Source: JAFAXD01 sp035472475
GTDB lineage: Bacteria > Pseudomonadota > Alphaproteobacteria > Rhizobiales > Xanthobacteraceae
Assembly (NCBI GenBank): GCA_035472475.1
Contig: DATIPA010000054.1
Span: 1-62,461 of the forward strand
Reading direction: 5' to 3'
Length of the DNA: 62,461 nucleotides
Both the position numbers and the translations under genes were made by a program. The notes beneath the pieces are model-generated. The model did not search any database. It was not told the DNA's origin and was given only the letters and a program-made list of their open reading frames with translations. Positions 1-9,135 of the stretch are shown here, one piece after another. Position 1 is the first letter of the stretch, and each line of letters opens with the position of its first letter.

Positions 1-437
1 ACCAAGTCCACGGGGGCCACACCGACCGGCGCCATGGCTGCTTCGCGCAATTCGGCACTGGCAGGATCGGCGCCCTGATTGACTGCGATCTCGTCGGTGA
101 GTGCCGCCTCGAGCGCTTCGGGGTCGCGTTGATCGTCGCGGTCGAGGTCGGGCGGCGAGGCAACGTCCGCAGCCTTCGCGACCATGGTGAGGCCGCTCAC
201 GGTCGCCCTGCCCTTTGATTTGATCGCGTCCGGGTTTGGAGCTTCGTTTCGTGCAATCCGCAAATTGAACGCGGCTTCCTGCGCCTCCGGGTCATGCGCG
301 TCAGACAAATCTCGATCCTGCGCGCGCTCTGTTGCTTTCGGAGGTACCATTACAAATTGTTCGTCTCGGCGAGGAGGAAGCGGGATCGGAATCGTCCGAG
401 GAAATGCACTTTGTAGATCGCGCGCACGGCGCAACAT
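1..437 (-). CDS. Hypothetical protein, C-terminal part cut by window edge
   Basis: An open minus-strand frame runs from an ATG at 437 through the window start without a stop. The visible 145 residues begin MLRRARDLQSAFPR and carry a proline/arginine stretch (IPIPLPPRRDEQF), then become acidic and low in hydrophobic residues, which suggests a flexible or disordered protein. No signal peptide, membrane segment or known domain is visible. The frame stays open upstream to a GTG at 488, so the start could be there; neither start has a good ribosome site. Later in-frame ATGs near 350 and 185 would drop the protein-like N-terminus. Function is unknown. Confidence 0.5.
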   Translation of the reverse strand, partial: MLRRARDLQSAFPRTIPIPLPPRRDEQFVMVPPKATERAQDRDLSDAHDPEAQEAAFNLRIARNEAPNPDAIKSKGRATVSGLTMVAKAADVASPPDLDRDDQRDPEALEAALTDEIAVNQGADPASAELREAAMAPVGVAPVDL

Positions 438-526
438 TTCAATGGCTTGAGGTGCGGGGCTGGTATGAGTTGAAGCGATCCGCGACACCAGCCGGCGCCG
501 CTATCCTGATTTGGCCGCAATTTAAG

Positions 527-1078
527 TCAGAGCCGGCGCCGTTGCGGTCCGCGTTTCCCACCGAGCCGCAGTGTTGACCCCGAATCGGTCGTCTTGCCGC
601 TTCCCGCTTTCGCGCGCGCGGAGGCCGGCACCTGCATCGGCCAATCAACCAGATAATCTTCCAGTTGTTCGTCGGGCACGTCTTGTTCAAACGCGGACAC
701 GCGACCGCGCACCGACACTCCGGCAATATGCACGGTCTCGGGGTCGCCCGACACCAAAGGATGCCACCAGTAGAGGTCGCGACCCTGCGCAATCAATCGG
801 TATCCGCAAGTCGGTGGCAGCCAGCCCAAGTCCGTCACGTTCTCGGGATTCAACTGTAAACAATCCGCAACCTTTTCCATCCTATGTTCGTAGTCGCGGC
901 AACGGCAGGTCTGGCCGTCGAGTAGGCGGCACCCGACGTTGGTGAAGTAGACGCGGCCCGTATCCTCGTCCTCGAGCTTGTTGAGGCAGCAACGGCCGCA
1001 ACCGTCGCAGAGGCTCTCCCATTCCTCCTGCGTCATTTCCGCGAGGGTCTTGCGCCGCCAGAAGGGAATCTCGTGCAT
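527..1078 (-). CDS. YcgN/YkgJ-type cysteine cluster protein
   Basis: About 183 residues of the YcgN (UPF0260) family, which carries a conserved cysteine set thought to bind a metal or Fe-S centre; the biochemical role is not established. Visible features are the opening MHEIPFWRRKTL, the LCDGCGRCCLN cluster, further cysteines in NVGCRLL and TCRCRDY, and the WWHPLVSGDP block typical of the family. The start at 1078 is chosen over an upstream in-frame one because it has AAGGAG five bases ahead and matches the family N-terminus. The C-terminal 35 residues after DWPMQVP are basic and low in complexity, longer than the roughly 150-residue family norm. It stands alone, divergent from the PBP gene. 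Confidence 0.85.
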   Translation of the reverse strand: MHEIPFWRRKTLAEMTQEEWESLCDGCGRCCLNKLEDEDTGRVYFTNVGCRLLDGQTCRCRDYEHRMEKVADCLQLNPENVTDLGWLPPTCGYRLIAQGRDLYWWHPLVSGDPETVHIAGVSVRGRVSAFEQDVPDEQLEDYLVDWPMQVPASARAKAGSGKTTDSGSTLRLGGKRGPQRRRL

Positions 1079-1390
1079 GCACGCTCCTTGCTGCGGTTCT
1101 AAACCAGGTCGAACGGGCGGGGCGAGCCTATTCGCCAAGAATCATGCGTGGGTTCGCGCTTTTTTTGTGCGGGCGCCGCAGCCGTTCAAACGCCGGCTGC
1201 TTCAGGGATCGCACACCCGCAACTAAGTGGCTGACCGACAATGGCTTTTAGCCGGGGTCCCGCAGCGCGTGCAAAAACCGGGGAACCGCGCCATATTGCG
1301 GTCGAACGCTTGCGCCAATGGCTGGCAGTGGCACTTTTCGATATGAAACCTGCCGCCGGCTATGCGTGTCGGCGACACGGGTGAATTTGC

Positions 1391-3667
1391 ATGCGGTTTT
1401 CCAGCGGCGGATTGGGATGGAAAGCGCGACTCCGGCGCATGCTGCTGGACTTCGACTCGCGCTTGGACTTCGGGGTGTTCCAGGGCGGCAGCTGGAGCCG
1501 CGAGCTGTTCGAGCGGTTTTCCGATTTTATGGATCGTTTTCACGTCGCCGGATGGCGGCGCTGGCTCCTGATCGAACCGTTTTCGGAGGCCGCGACGTTC
1601 GGAGCCTGCGGGCTCGTTTTGATGTTGACGCTCGCCTCTCCGGCATTCCTTGACACGACGGATCCCGATTGGTTGCGCAAATCGGAAATCGCCGTCGTCT
1701 TCCTCGACCGCTACGGCAACGAAGTTGGCAGCCGCGGGGTCAAGCAGAACGATTCGATCCCGCTCGAGGAGATGCCCGATCATCTGCTTAAGGCCGTGCT
1801 CGCCACTGAGGATCGGCGCTTCTACGACCATTTCGGCATCGACGTGCCTGGCACGCTGCGCGCGCTCGTCACGAACGCGCGTGCCGGCGGGGTCCGGCAG
1901 GGCGGTTCGTCGATCACTCAGCAGCTCGCCAAGAACATCTTCCTCAACAACGAACGGACCATCGAGCGCAAGATTACCGAGGCGTTTCTCGCGCTTTGGC
2001 TCGAGTCGCGCCTGACCAAGAGCGAAATTCTCAAGCTCTACCTCGATCGCGCCTACATGGGCGGCGGCACGTTCGGCGTGAACGCCGCCGCACAGTATTA
2101 TTTCGGCAAGTCAGCGCGTGACGTGAACCTGGCCGAGGCCGCGATGCTGGCGGGCCTGTTCAAGGCGCCGACGAAGTTTGCGCCGCACATCAACCTGCCG
2201 GCCGCGCGTGCGCGCGCAAACACGGTGCTCGACAACCTGGTCGAAGCAGGCTTCATGACCGAAGGTCAGGTGTTCGGCGCACGGCGCAACCCGGCGACCC
2301 CGATCGATCGGCGTGACGAAGGTGCTCCCAACTACTATTTGGACAAAGCGTTCGACGAGATGACGAAGCTCGCCGCTCGGCTTCCCAAGACCATCACCGA
2401 ACGCACGTTCACGGCGCGATTGGCGCTCGACATGAACGTGCAGCGCGCCGCCGAAAACGCGGTCGAAAGTTCGCTCAAGAATTACGGCCGCGAGTACAAC
2501 GCGCACCAAGCCGCCGCCGTGCTCGCCGATCTCGACGGCGGCGTGCGCGCGATCGTCGGCGGGCGTGACTATGGGACGAGCCAATTCAACCGCGCCACCG
2601 ATGCGATGCGCCAGCCAGGCTCGTCGTTCAAGCCGTATGTCTACTCGACCGCGCTCGCCAACGGCTTCACCCCGAACTCGATTGTCGTCGACGCGCCGAT
2701 TTGCCTTGGCAACTGGTGCCCGCACAACTATGGCGGCGGCTTTGCCGGCCGGGTGACGCTTGTACAGGCCCTCACCCGGTCGCTCAATACGGTCGCCGTG
2801 CGCCTCTCGGTCGAGATCGGCAAAAAGGCATCTAAGGGCACCGAAATCAACGCGGCCAAGCTCGGCCGCAACATGATCGTCGAAACCGCGCACCGCATGG
2901 GCATTACCACGCCCCTGCCGGACACGCCGTCGCTTCCGATCGGCGCCGATGCCGTTACGGTGTATGAGCATGCGGTCGCCTATGCGACGTTCCCGAACAA
3001 GGGAATGGCGGTCACCCCGCATACCATCCTCGAGGTTCGTGCGGCCAACGGCGAGACGATCTGGCGTTTTGACCGCGACGGACCGAAGCCACGGCAGGCG
3101 ATCAGCGAACGCGTGGCGGCCGACATGGCGTTCATGATGAATAAGGTGGTCGAGGAAGGGACGGCGCGGCGCGCGATGCTCAACGGCGTCAAGGCCGCGG
3201 GCAAAACCGGGACCACCAATGGTTATCGCGATGCGTGGTTCGTCGGCTACACCGGCAACTATGTGTGCGGCGTCTGGTTTGGCAACGACGATTATGCGCC
3301 GCTCAATCGGATGACGGGCGGCTCGCTCCCGGCGCAGACCTGGCACGAGATTATGGCCTATGCGCACCAGGGAATTGAGCTGAAGAACATTCCCGGTCTG
3401 CCGCCCAACCCGTCAACCATCGCTCCGCCGGACCTGGTATCGCAAGCCAGCCCCAACTCGGGCGACGTGCTGCCGCGCCCGGCTCTGCTCACGCAGCGTG
3501 GCGCGCAGGTGCTGTTGCGAATTGAGCGGGCGATGGAGGACGCGGTCCGCACGCTTCCAGCGTCCGGTCAGTCGGCGGAGGCTCCGAGCCAGCCGGGCGA
3601 ACCGGCGCGCTCGCTTGCGACCGCGACGGAACAGCAAGCCGAGCGCCCAGGTGCGAACAACGATTGA
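1391..3667 (+). CDS. Bifunctional penicillin-binding protein 1A (transglycosylase/transpeptidase)
   Basis: A 758-residue class A PBP that polymerises and cross-links peptidoglycan in the periplasm. A cytoplasmic basic N-terminus is followed by one membrane anchor near residues 64-86. The GT51 domain shows the catalytic glutamate in ATEDRRFYDHFGI (E140) and GGSSITQQLAKN (about 161-172). The transpeptidase domain shows all three motifs: SSFK with the acylated serine at S411, SLN at 464-466 and KTGTT at 605. The C-terminus is a proline/alanine-rich tail. The start is taken at the first ATG; a second in-frame ATG at 1439 is possible. No frameshift is seen. Several paralogues are usual in this order, so no specific symbol is given. 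Confidence 0.93.
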   Translation: MRFSSGGLGWKARLRRMLLDFDSRLDFGVFQGGSWSRELFERFSDFMDRFHVAGWRRWLLIEPFSEAATFGACGLVLMLTLASPAFLDTTDPDWLRKSEIAVVFLDRYGNEVGSRGVKQNDSIPLEEMPDHLLKAVLATEDRRFYDHFGIDVPGTLRALVTNARAGGVRQGGSSITQQLAKNIFLNNERTIERKITEAFLALWLESRLTKSEILKLYLDRAYMGGGTFGVNAAAQYYFGKSARDVNLAEAAMLAGLFKAPTKFAPHINLPAARARANTVLDNLVEAGFMTEGQVFGARRNPATPIDRRDEGAPNYYLDKAFDEMTKLAARLPKTITERTFTARLALDMNVQRAAENAVESSLKNYGREYNAHQAAAVLADLDGGVRAIVGGRDYGTSQFNRATDAMRQPGSSFKPYVYSTALANGFTPNSIVVDAPICLGNWCPHNYGGGFAGRVTLVQALTRSLNTVAVRLSVEIGKKASKGTEINAAKLGRNMIVETAHRMGITTPLPDTPSLPIGADAVTVYEHAVAYATFPNKGMAVTPHTILEVRAANGETIWRFDRDGPKPRQAISERVAADMAFMMNKVVEEGTARRAMLNGVKAAGKTGTTNGYRDAWFVGYTGNYVCGVWFGNDDYAPLNRMTGGSLPAQTWHEIMAYAHQGIELKNIPGLPPNPSTIAPPDLVSQASPNSGDVLPRPALLTQRGAQVLLRIERAMEDAVRTLPASGQSAEAPSQPGEPARSLATATEQQAERPGANND

Positions 3668-3769
3668 GCGGGCCGCAGTGCTGCCCGCGATCGGGGCCAT
3701 GCGGTGCCGGATGGCTTTGCGGGTGAGCCGCGTTAGTCGCATGTTTCAACATTACGTCGTCCGAGCCTG

Positions 3770-4348
3770 ATGCGCCTGCTGGTTGGAGCATTGCTGTGTT
3801 TTGCGGTCGCGGCCGCGGTCGGGATCGGCTCGACTTGGCTTGCCGTGAGCCGCGGGGTGACGATCGAAGGGCTCACCGTCGGCGCGTGGACCGCGCGCCC
3901 GAAAATCGGTACGTCGGAAATCGACCCCTATGCGCGAGCCGAGATCGAACGGCGCGGCGAGCTGCAACTCGCGCTCGGCGACGGGGTTGCCTTCGTGGCG
4001 CAAACCGACGACACGGACCGCCCGCTCGATGGACGCTGCGATGTCACGATCCGCGGAGTCACGCCGCAGGCCCGTTTCTTCACGCTGACCCTTTACGATC
4101 CGAGCGGGAAGCTCGTCGGCAACATCATCAATCGCTACGGTTTCACCAGCCAGGAGATGATCCGCCAATCCGACGGGAGCTTCGAGGTCGCTGTCGGACC
4201 ACGCGCCCGCCCCGGCAACTGGCTGCCGACCGGCGGCATTGAGCGCTATTTGTTGTTGCTCAGGCTCTATGACACGCCGGTCGGCATAGCCACGAAAGGC
4301 GGGCGCGAGACGCCAATGCCGACAGTCACCACAGGGCGGTGCCAATGA
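3770..4348 (+). CDS. DUF1214 domain-containing exported protein
   Basis: 192 residues starting with a hydrophobic segment (LLVGALLCFAVAAAVGIGS) that acts as membrane anchor or signal peptide. The body matches the DUF1214 pattern: an early PKIGTSEIDPYARAEI region, a central beta-rich section (FFTLTLYDPSGKLVGN) and a late GNWLPTGG followed by LLLRLYDTPVG. The family is often paired with DUF1254 domains in alphaproteobacteria, as here; the function is not known. The stop overlaps the next start in an ATGA, so the two are very likely translationally coupled. Confidence 0.8.
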   Translation: MRLLVGALLCFAVAAAVGIGSTWLAVSRGVTIEGLTVGAWTARPKIGTSEIDPYARAEIERRGELQLALGDGVAFVAQTDDTDRPLDGRCDVTIRGVTPQARFFTLTLYDPSGKLVGNIINRYGFTSQEMIRQSDGSFEVAVGPRARPGNWLPTGGIERYLLLLRLYDTPVGIATKGGRETPMPTVTTGRCQ

Positions 4349-4890
4349 TACGCTGGTTGCTGTGGTTGCTGGCGGGGCTCGTGCTCGGCGGGATCGTTCA
4401 CCTGGCGATGGTGCTCTATATGCCGCGCGCAGCTACCCGGGATGCCTATGCGCGGCTCGAGCCGATGACACCCGTGAACCGTTTCGTTCCGCTGCCGGCG
4501 CCGAGCGCGAACGGATCCGTGGTTCCGTTCATGGATCCCGCGTTCGCAATTTCAGTTTGCCGCTATGACCTGTCAAAAGGCCCCCTCAAGGTCACCGCTC
4601 CGGTGTCTCAAGCCTACACCTCGGTGTCCTTCTATACCCGCCAGGGCGCCGCGCACTACGCGATCACCGACAAGGCGGCTGGGCGACGTGTGATAGAACT
4701 TGATTTGATGACCCAGAAGCAACGAAGCGCGCTTCCGGAAGACGAGGAAGTAACGGCGGCCGATCGCCTGATCGTCGAATCGCCGAGCACAAGTGGGTTG
4801 GTCGTCGTGCGGGCCCTTGCACCGGAGCCCAGTCAGATGCCGATGGCGCAACGCGCGTTGGCCGGAGCGAAATGCCAGGCGCAATCCTAG
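4345..4890 (+). CDS. DUF1254 domain-containing membrane-anchored protein
   Basis: 181 residues, second member of the DUF1214/DUF1254 pair. The N-terminus is one membrane helix (WLLWLLAGLVLGGIVHLAMV), followed by a periplasmic domain with NRFVPLPAPS, a FMDPAFAISVCRYDLSKGPL stretch and ASVSFYT-like beta strands typical of DUF1254. The ATG at 4345 overlaps the upstream stop as ATGA and is preferred to a GTG two codons earlier. Two cysteines are present. No catalytic residues can be assigned; an envelope-associated complex with its partner is an inference from the conserved pairing. Confidence 0.78.
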   Translation: MIRWLLWLLAGLVLGGIVHLAMVLYMPRAATRDAYARLEPMTPVNRFVPLPAPSANGSVVPFMDPAFAISVCRYDLSKGPLKVTAPVSQAYTSVSFYTRQGAAHYAITDKAAGRRVIELDLMTQKQRSALPEDEEVTAADRLIVESPSTSGLVVVRALAPEPSQMPMAQRALAGAKCQAQS

Positions 4891-4934
4891 CGCACGGCCC
4901 TTATTTGATCTCCGAGGAGGGGGACAAGCGCCGC

Positions 4935-5132
4935 TCAGGATTGGCGCGCGCGACGGCGGCGTTTGCGACCGGCAGGTGGTCGCTTCAAACCGTCGTCCGG
5001 CGCCTCGATCATCCGCTCGATGCGGATGACAGGAAGAATCATGATCGTTGCGGTCGCCTCCGCTCCCGCAACCTGCCGCTCGCTCGCCCGTTCTGCGCGC
5101 CGCGCAGCCGGGAAAGTAATCACGGTACCCAT
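4935..5132 (-). CDS. Small conserved-type hypothetical protein
   Basis: 65 residues beginning MGTVITFPAARRAERASE, a pattern seen in small proteins of this bacterial order, ending in a strongly basic tail (PAGRKRRRRARQS). There is no membrane segment. The ATG at 5132 is preferred to a GTG 45 bases upstream because of the MGTVITFPA start, with a purine-rich GGGGGCGAAG before it. It lies alone between the DUF1254 gene and the DUF1491 gene. Function is unknown; the basic tail could suggest nucleic-acid contact, but that is speculation. Confidence 0.5.
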   Translation of the reverse strand: MGTVITFPAARRAERASERQVAGAEATATIMILPVIRIERMIEAPDDGLKRPPAGRKRRRRARQS

Positions 5133-5322
5133 CGTCTTCGCCCCCACCGCGAACCCTTGTAACGCCCCTCGCGTCACGCCGTTGATAGGACAACGAGTTG
5201 GTTAACAGTACGATAACGCGCGGGAGTGATAGCCCATCCGGCAACGCCGGTGTAGCGATACGGATACGATTTCGGGGCGTGTGTAGCGTCGCGAACACAA
5301 TGCCGCCGCGGCCGGCGGCTGT

Positions 5323-5670
5323 TCAACGCGCCAACTGGTCGAGGAAATGCCTGCCGCCCCGGTCGTCCACTTCAATAACCCACAGGTCAGGATCGTAGCG
5401 GAGCTGGCGGACCAAATAGGCCTCGATGTCCGCCTCCGGGGCGGGTTGCGCGGCCAGGCAGGCCGCGAACACCCGCTCGGTCGGGTACGCCTCTTCGAAC
5501 GCGGATTGCGGCGCCGGACCGTAGAGATCTGCGGTCCCGTCGAGGCGGTTGATCTTGATGAAGATTGCGCCGGCTTCCTCGGCGCCGCGTCGCCGCACCA
5601 GGGCATAAGCCCCCTCGTGCTGACAGCGCCGCAGATAGGCCGAGGTCCAGATTGACGATTTGAGCCGCAT
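5323..5670 (-). CDS. DUF1491 family protein
   Basis: 115 residues with the DUF1491 hallmarks: start MRLKSSIWTSAYLRRC, a central GAYALVRRRGAEEAGAIFI strand pair, a DLYGPAPQ block and the acidic C-terminus DPDLWVIEVDDRGG. The start is set at the ATG at 5670; a longer in-frame reading exists but runs back into the neighbour. Function is unknown. It is the last gene of a minus-strand group (histidine kinase, peptidoglycan-binding protein, DUF1491) with 49 bases to the preceding gene, an arrangement seen often in Hyphomicrobiales. Confidence 0.8.
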   Translation of the reverse strand: MRLKSSIWTSAYLRRCQHEGAYALVRRRGAEEAGAIFIKINRLDGTADLYGPAPQSAFEEAYPTERVFAACLAAQPAPEADIEAYLVRQLRYDPDLWVIEVDDRGGRHFLDQLAR

Positions 5671-5719
5671 CAGCAGATGATCCCGAACATGCCTGCCAGC
5701 GCCCACCTCAATATTGCGG

Positions 5720-6457
5720 TCAGAGCGGCCTTCCGGTCTGCGCCGCCAGCTCGCGCACCAGGCGCTCGGACACCTGGCCCGTGACCGGCATCTTGCGATC
5801 GCGCTCAAATCGTTCGATCACCACGCGCGTATCCGAACCGAGAATCCCGTTGGCATCAAGCGGGCCGTAGCCGGCATCGACCAGTGCACGTTGGATTGCA
5901 GCCAGCTGACGTGACGATGCGATCAGGCCCGCAATCGGATCTTTGCGGACCGCACCGGATCGCGATGCAGCCGGCGTTTTTGCAATGGCCTGCAACATCG
6001 CCTCGCTGGCTTCGCCGGTGGGCTTGAGGCCGGCTGACTGCTCGAACTCGCGAATCGCCGCGTCGGTCTTTGCGCCGTGCGTGCCGTCGACCGGGGCGTC
6101 GTAGAAGCCGCGGCGTGCAAGTTCACGCTGGATGTCGGCAATGATCTCGGTGCGCGGGCGCGCGGCGGGATCTGATCGCATGATTTCAGCGACCGGGACG
6201 CGCGGCCTTGCCGATGCAGGAGCGCTGGCGATCACCGCGGCCGACGATGTCGCGATTGCAAAGATCGGCGCCGGATGCGGACCCGGCTGCAGGAAGAGCC
6301 CATTGATAATGATGGCCGCGATTGCCGTCGTTCCCGCAACCGCGAGCACGCATTCGCGCGGCCGGCTCATGAACACGCGCAGGACCGCCGGAAGCCGGAG
6401 CGGCCGGGGGCGCTCGGCGCTCGGAGTTCGCCGGACTTTGATTTCGGGGGCACCCAT
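5720..6457 (-). CDS. Membrane-anchored protein with two peptidoglycan-binding repeats
   Basis: 245 residues. A basic cytoplasmic N-terminus of about 40 residues precedes one transmembrane helix (ECVLAVAGTTAIAAIIINGL, about 36-55), then an Ala/Pro-rich linker and two PG_binding_1-type helical repeats: about 105-150 (ADIQRELARRGFYDAPVDG) and about 185-235 (AAIQRALVDAGYGPLDANG). These modules bind cell-wall peptidoglycan. No catalytic domain is present, so it is probably a wall-tethering or sensing partner. It starts two bases after the stop of the histidine kinase gene, so co-translation and a shared role are likely. Confidence 0.85.
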   Translation of the reverse strand: MGAPEIKVRRTPSAERPRPLRLPAVLRVFMSRPRECVLAVAGTTAIAAIIINGLFLQPGPHPAPIFAIATSSAAVIASAPASARPRVPVAEIMRSDPAARPRTEIIADIQRELARRGFYDAPVDGTHGAKTDAAIREFEQSAGLKPTGEASEAMLQAIAKTPAASRSGAVRKDPIAGLIASSRQLAAIQRALVDAGYGPLDANGILGSDTRVVIERFERDRKMPVTGQVSERLVRELAAQTGRPL

Positions 6458-6459
6458 GG

Positions 6460-7332
6460 TCAGCCGCCGCTTGCGCAGCGAGCGGTCGCCGGCGTCGAAC
6501 CGACGCTGCGCCCGCGTTGATCAACGTTGCAGCGCCGAGCCGCAGTGTTGGCCGGCGCGATCGGCATCCTGACCCTCACGCGCGTGCCCTCACCCGCGCG
6601 GCTGCTCATCTCCACCTCGCCGCCATGCCGGCGCACCAAATCCTTCACAATCGACAGTCCCAGCCCGGTCCCGTCGCAACGTTGCACCTTGGACACACCC
6701 GCCCGAAAAAACGCATTTCCTACAAACGGAAGGTCGGCAGCTGCGATGCCGACGCCCGTGTCTTCGACCTCAACTACGAGCTCGCCGCCCTCGACGGCGG
6801 CGCTCACTTCGATTTTGCCGTGCTCGGTGAACTTAATCGCGTTCGAGAGGAGGTTGATCAGGATTTGTTTGAACGCCCGCCGGTCGGCAACGACGTCAGG
6901 CAGATTAGGCTGCAAGTCGACCCCAAGCGCGAGCCCGGCTTGTTTGGCATCGAGCGCCAGCATCTCGGCGCACAGCGTGATCACCGGACCGGGCGCAAAC
7001 GCCTCAAGCTGCAGCTCGGCGGCACCTGCGTCGAGCTTGGCCATGTCCAGAATTCCGTCAATGAGCGACAGGAGGTGATGTCCAGACGCATGGATGAGCT
7101 GGGCGTAATCACTGCGCCGCGCTGCGTCGAGCTTCAACGTATGCTCGTTGATCAGCATATCCGAGAGACCGATGACGACGTTGAGCGGGGTGCGTAGTTC
7201 GTGACCGATGTTGGCGAGCCATCGCCGGTCGCCGATCGCGCCGCCGGGCGCTGGCGCGCGCGCAGCGCGACGGGCCGAGAACGCGTTGATGAGCGTCTCG
7301 ATGTGATCTCGAACAGGCTTGAACCGATCCAC
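6460..7332 (-). CDS. Soluble sensor histidine kinase (HisKA + HATPase)
   Basis: 290 residues. The phosphoacceptor box is NIGHELRTPLN with H44; the ATPase domain has the N box (NLLSNAIKF), G1 (DTGVGI) and G2 (GTGLGLSIV). Unlike most sensors it has no membrane helix and no PAS or HAMP domain ahead of the H box, only about 35 residues, so any signal must come from a partner. The neighbouring membrane-anchored peptidoglycan-binding protein, two bases downstream, is the obvious candidate. No response regulator lies nearby. The C-terminal 25 residues are low in complexity. Confidence 0.9.
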   Translation of the reverse strand: MDRFKPVRDHIETLINAFSARRAARAPAPGGAIGDRRWLANIGHELRTPLNVVIGLSDMLINEHTLKLDAARRSDYAQLIHASGHHLLSLIDGILDMAKLDAGAAELQLEAFAPGPVITLCAEMLALDAKQAGLALGVDLQPNLPDVVADRRAFKQILINLLSNAIKFTEHGKIEVSAAVEGGELVVEVEDTGVGIAAADLPFVGNAFFRAGVSKVQRCDGTGLGLSIVKDLVRRHGGEVEMSSRAGEGTRVRVRMPIAPANTAARRCNVDQRGRSVGSTPATARCASGG

Positions 7333-7792
7333 CTTGCCCCACGCCCGATCCCGCGGGCGCCCCCTCGCGCCTGGAGATCGTGTCAGAGCCGACTTAAGCG
7401 AACACTAAAGCCGGGCTCGACGCCGCGCACCAACGCGGCTGTTCCCCCGCCTTTGAACGTTCAATCGCGGGCATGGTGAATGGGACGTTGCAAACACAGA
7501 AATTCGTGCATCGGTTCCTCGTCATTTTCTCATGATGTGTTGTATTCGCGCACTAGTGCCCCTTTGCTTCCGAAGTTCGTGGCAGAGATTGCCGCTATGC
7601 ATCACGAACTTCGGGCGGGCACTTGCGGCTCGTATTCGGGAGTCACGTCGTAAGTTCGAGCATTTTGCGGTCGTTTGGGCAGCCTGGACAGCGTGCGTGC
7701 CACGTCGATTTTTTTCGTTCGGGAAACCTTTTGCCTGCTTGGGGACACAAAGGGCCCGCAACGATAGGCAGACACACACGTGGCAGCAACCG
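7333..7792. other. Divergent intergenic region between histidine kinase and APC permease
   Basis: 460 bases between two divergent genes, so promoters for both should lie here. It holds a single-palindrome copy of the CTAG repeat (listed separately). The permease reading frame stays open leftwards through that repeat to 7532, but the translated repeat is not protein-like, so this part is treated as non-coding. No further structure was recognised. Confidence 0.6.
7552..7623. repeat. CTAG repeat, single palindrome A (copy 1)
   Basis: About 72 bases with imperfect inverted arms: left arm ACTAGTGCCCC then TTCCGAAGTTCGT, right arm ATCACGAACTTCGG and a worn end GGGCACT. It matches the first half (palindrome A) of the complete copies near 19.7, 52.6 and 61.3 kb. 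Palindrome B and the 13-base spacer are absent. Confidence 0.8.
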
Positions 7793-9130
7793 ATGACCCC
7801 CGCCAATAGCGGCAATTCAAGCCCGGCGATGGTGTCGACCGCAACGGCGACCGCAATCGTCATTGCCGACATGATCGGCGTCGGCGTGTTCACCAGCCTG
7901 GGTTTCCAGGTGAAGGACATCACCTCGGGCTTTTCGATTCTGCTGCTCTGGACAATCGGCGGAGTCGCGGCGCTGTGTGGCGCGCTGTGCTACGGCGAAC
8001 TCGGGGCCATGTTTCCACGCTCGAGCGGCGAGTACAATTTTCTCGCTCGCTCCTACCATCCGGCGTTTGGCTTTCTCGCTGGCTGGGTCTCCGCCACGGT
8101 CGGATTTTCTGCGCCGATCGCGCTCGCGGCGATGGCGTTCGGCGAATATTTCAAGGCCATCGTTCCCGGAATTCCGCCGTTGGTACTCGGCCTCGCCGTC
8201 GCCTGGCTTGTCGCGTTTGTACATTTGCGCGGGATTCGCGAAGGAAGCGCCTTTCAGAACGTTTGGACGGTTCTCAAGCTGCTGCTCATCGTCGCGTTTC
8301 TGATCGCGGGTTTTGTATTCGGCAGCGCGCAGCCGATTTCGTTTGCTCCAAGCGCCGCCGCCCTGACGCAGGTCGTGAGCGCCCCGTTCGCGATCAGCCT
8401 GGTGTTCGTGATGTATTCGTATTCCGGCTGGAACGCAGCCGCCTACATCGTCGGCGAAATTCGCGAACCGCACCGGAGTCTGCCGCGCGCGCTGTTCACC
8501 GGAACGCTGATCGTCGCGGTGCTCTACGTTGGACTCAATGCGGTCTTTATCTACACAACCCCGATTGATCAACTGGTCGGACAGATCGACGTCGCCGTGA
8601 TCGCCGGCAGACATATTTTCGGCGAGTGGGGCGGTCGCCTCGTCGGTGCATTGATCTGCATCGGGCTCGTCTCCTCAATTAGCGCAATGACCTGGATCGG
8701 CCCGCGCGTAACGGTCGCGATGGGCGAGGACGTTCACCTGCTGAGAGTGTTCGCGCACAAATCAAAAAACGATGTTCCAGCCGTTGCTATTTTGTTTCAG
8801 CTCGCGATCGTGAGCTTGTTATTGTTCACGCAGAGCTTCGAGGCCGTGCTTGAGTTCATCCAGTTCAGCCTGATCTTCTGCTCATTCTTCGCGGTTCTCG
8901 GCGTGATCAAGCTGCGCTACACGCACCCGACTCAACCGCGGCCGTACCGGGCTTGGGGCTACCCGGTTACGCCTGCGATCTTTTTATGCGTTGCCGGCTT
9001 CATGATGTATTATCTTGTCACCACCCGACCGGTGCAGTCGCTCGCCGGTTTTCTCATGATGATCGCCGGGCTTGCGATCTACTACGCTTCTCGACTACAG
9101 GACGTTTCGAAACCGCAGTACAAGATGTGA
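7793..9130 (+). CDS. APC-family amino acid permease
   Basis: About 445 residues, integral inner-membrane transporter of the amino acid-polyamine-organocation superfamily with about 12 hydrophobic helices. Visible family features are the TM1 glycine motif IADMIGVGVFTSLG, the SGEYNFL motif near TM3 and RPYRAWGYP before the last helices. The substrate cannot be told. The start is the ATG at 7793, just ahead of TM1; a longer open frame would translate the upstream repeat. The stop is five bases before the next gene, so the two probably share a transcript. Confidence 0.88.
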   Translation: MTPANSGNSSPAMVSTATATAIVIADMIGVGVFTSLGFQVKDITSGFSILLLWTIGGVAALCGALCYGELGAMFPRSSGEYNFLARSYHPAFGFLAGWVSATVGFSAPIALAAMAFGEYFKAIVPGIPPLVLGLAVAWLVAFVHLRGIREGSAFQNVWTVLKLLLIVAFLIAGFVFGSAQPISFAPSAAALTQVVSAPFAISLVFVMYSYSGWNAAAYIVGEIREPHRSLPRALFTGTLIVAVLYVGLNAVFIYTTPIDQLVGQIDVAVIAGRHIFGEWGGRLVGALICIGLVSSISAMTWIGPRVTVAMGEDVHLLRVFAHKSKNDVPAVAILFQLAIVSLLLFTQSFEAVLEFIQFSLIFCSFFAVLGVIKLRYTHPTQPRPYRAWGYPVTPAIFLCVAGFMMYYLVTTRPVQSLAGFLMMIAGLAIYYASRLQDVSKPQYKM

Positions 9131-9135
9131 TCCGG

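Noticed and set aside
2111..3367. A 418-codon open frame on the minus strand within the PBP gene
   Set aside because: Composition is typical of an antisense shadow of a GC-rich gene; the PBP on the plus strand has intact catalytic motifs throughout.
7532..7792. N-terminal extension of the amino acid permease
   Set aside because: The extension translates a CTAG repeat and a cysteine/arginine-rich stretch unlike APC proteins; the first helix begins shortly after the ATG at 7793.
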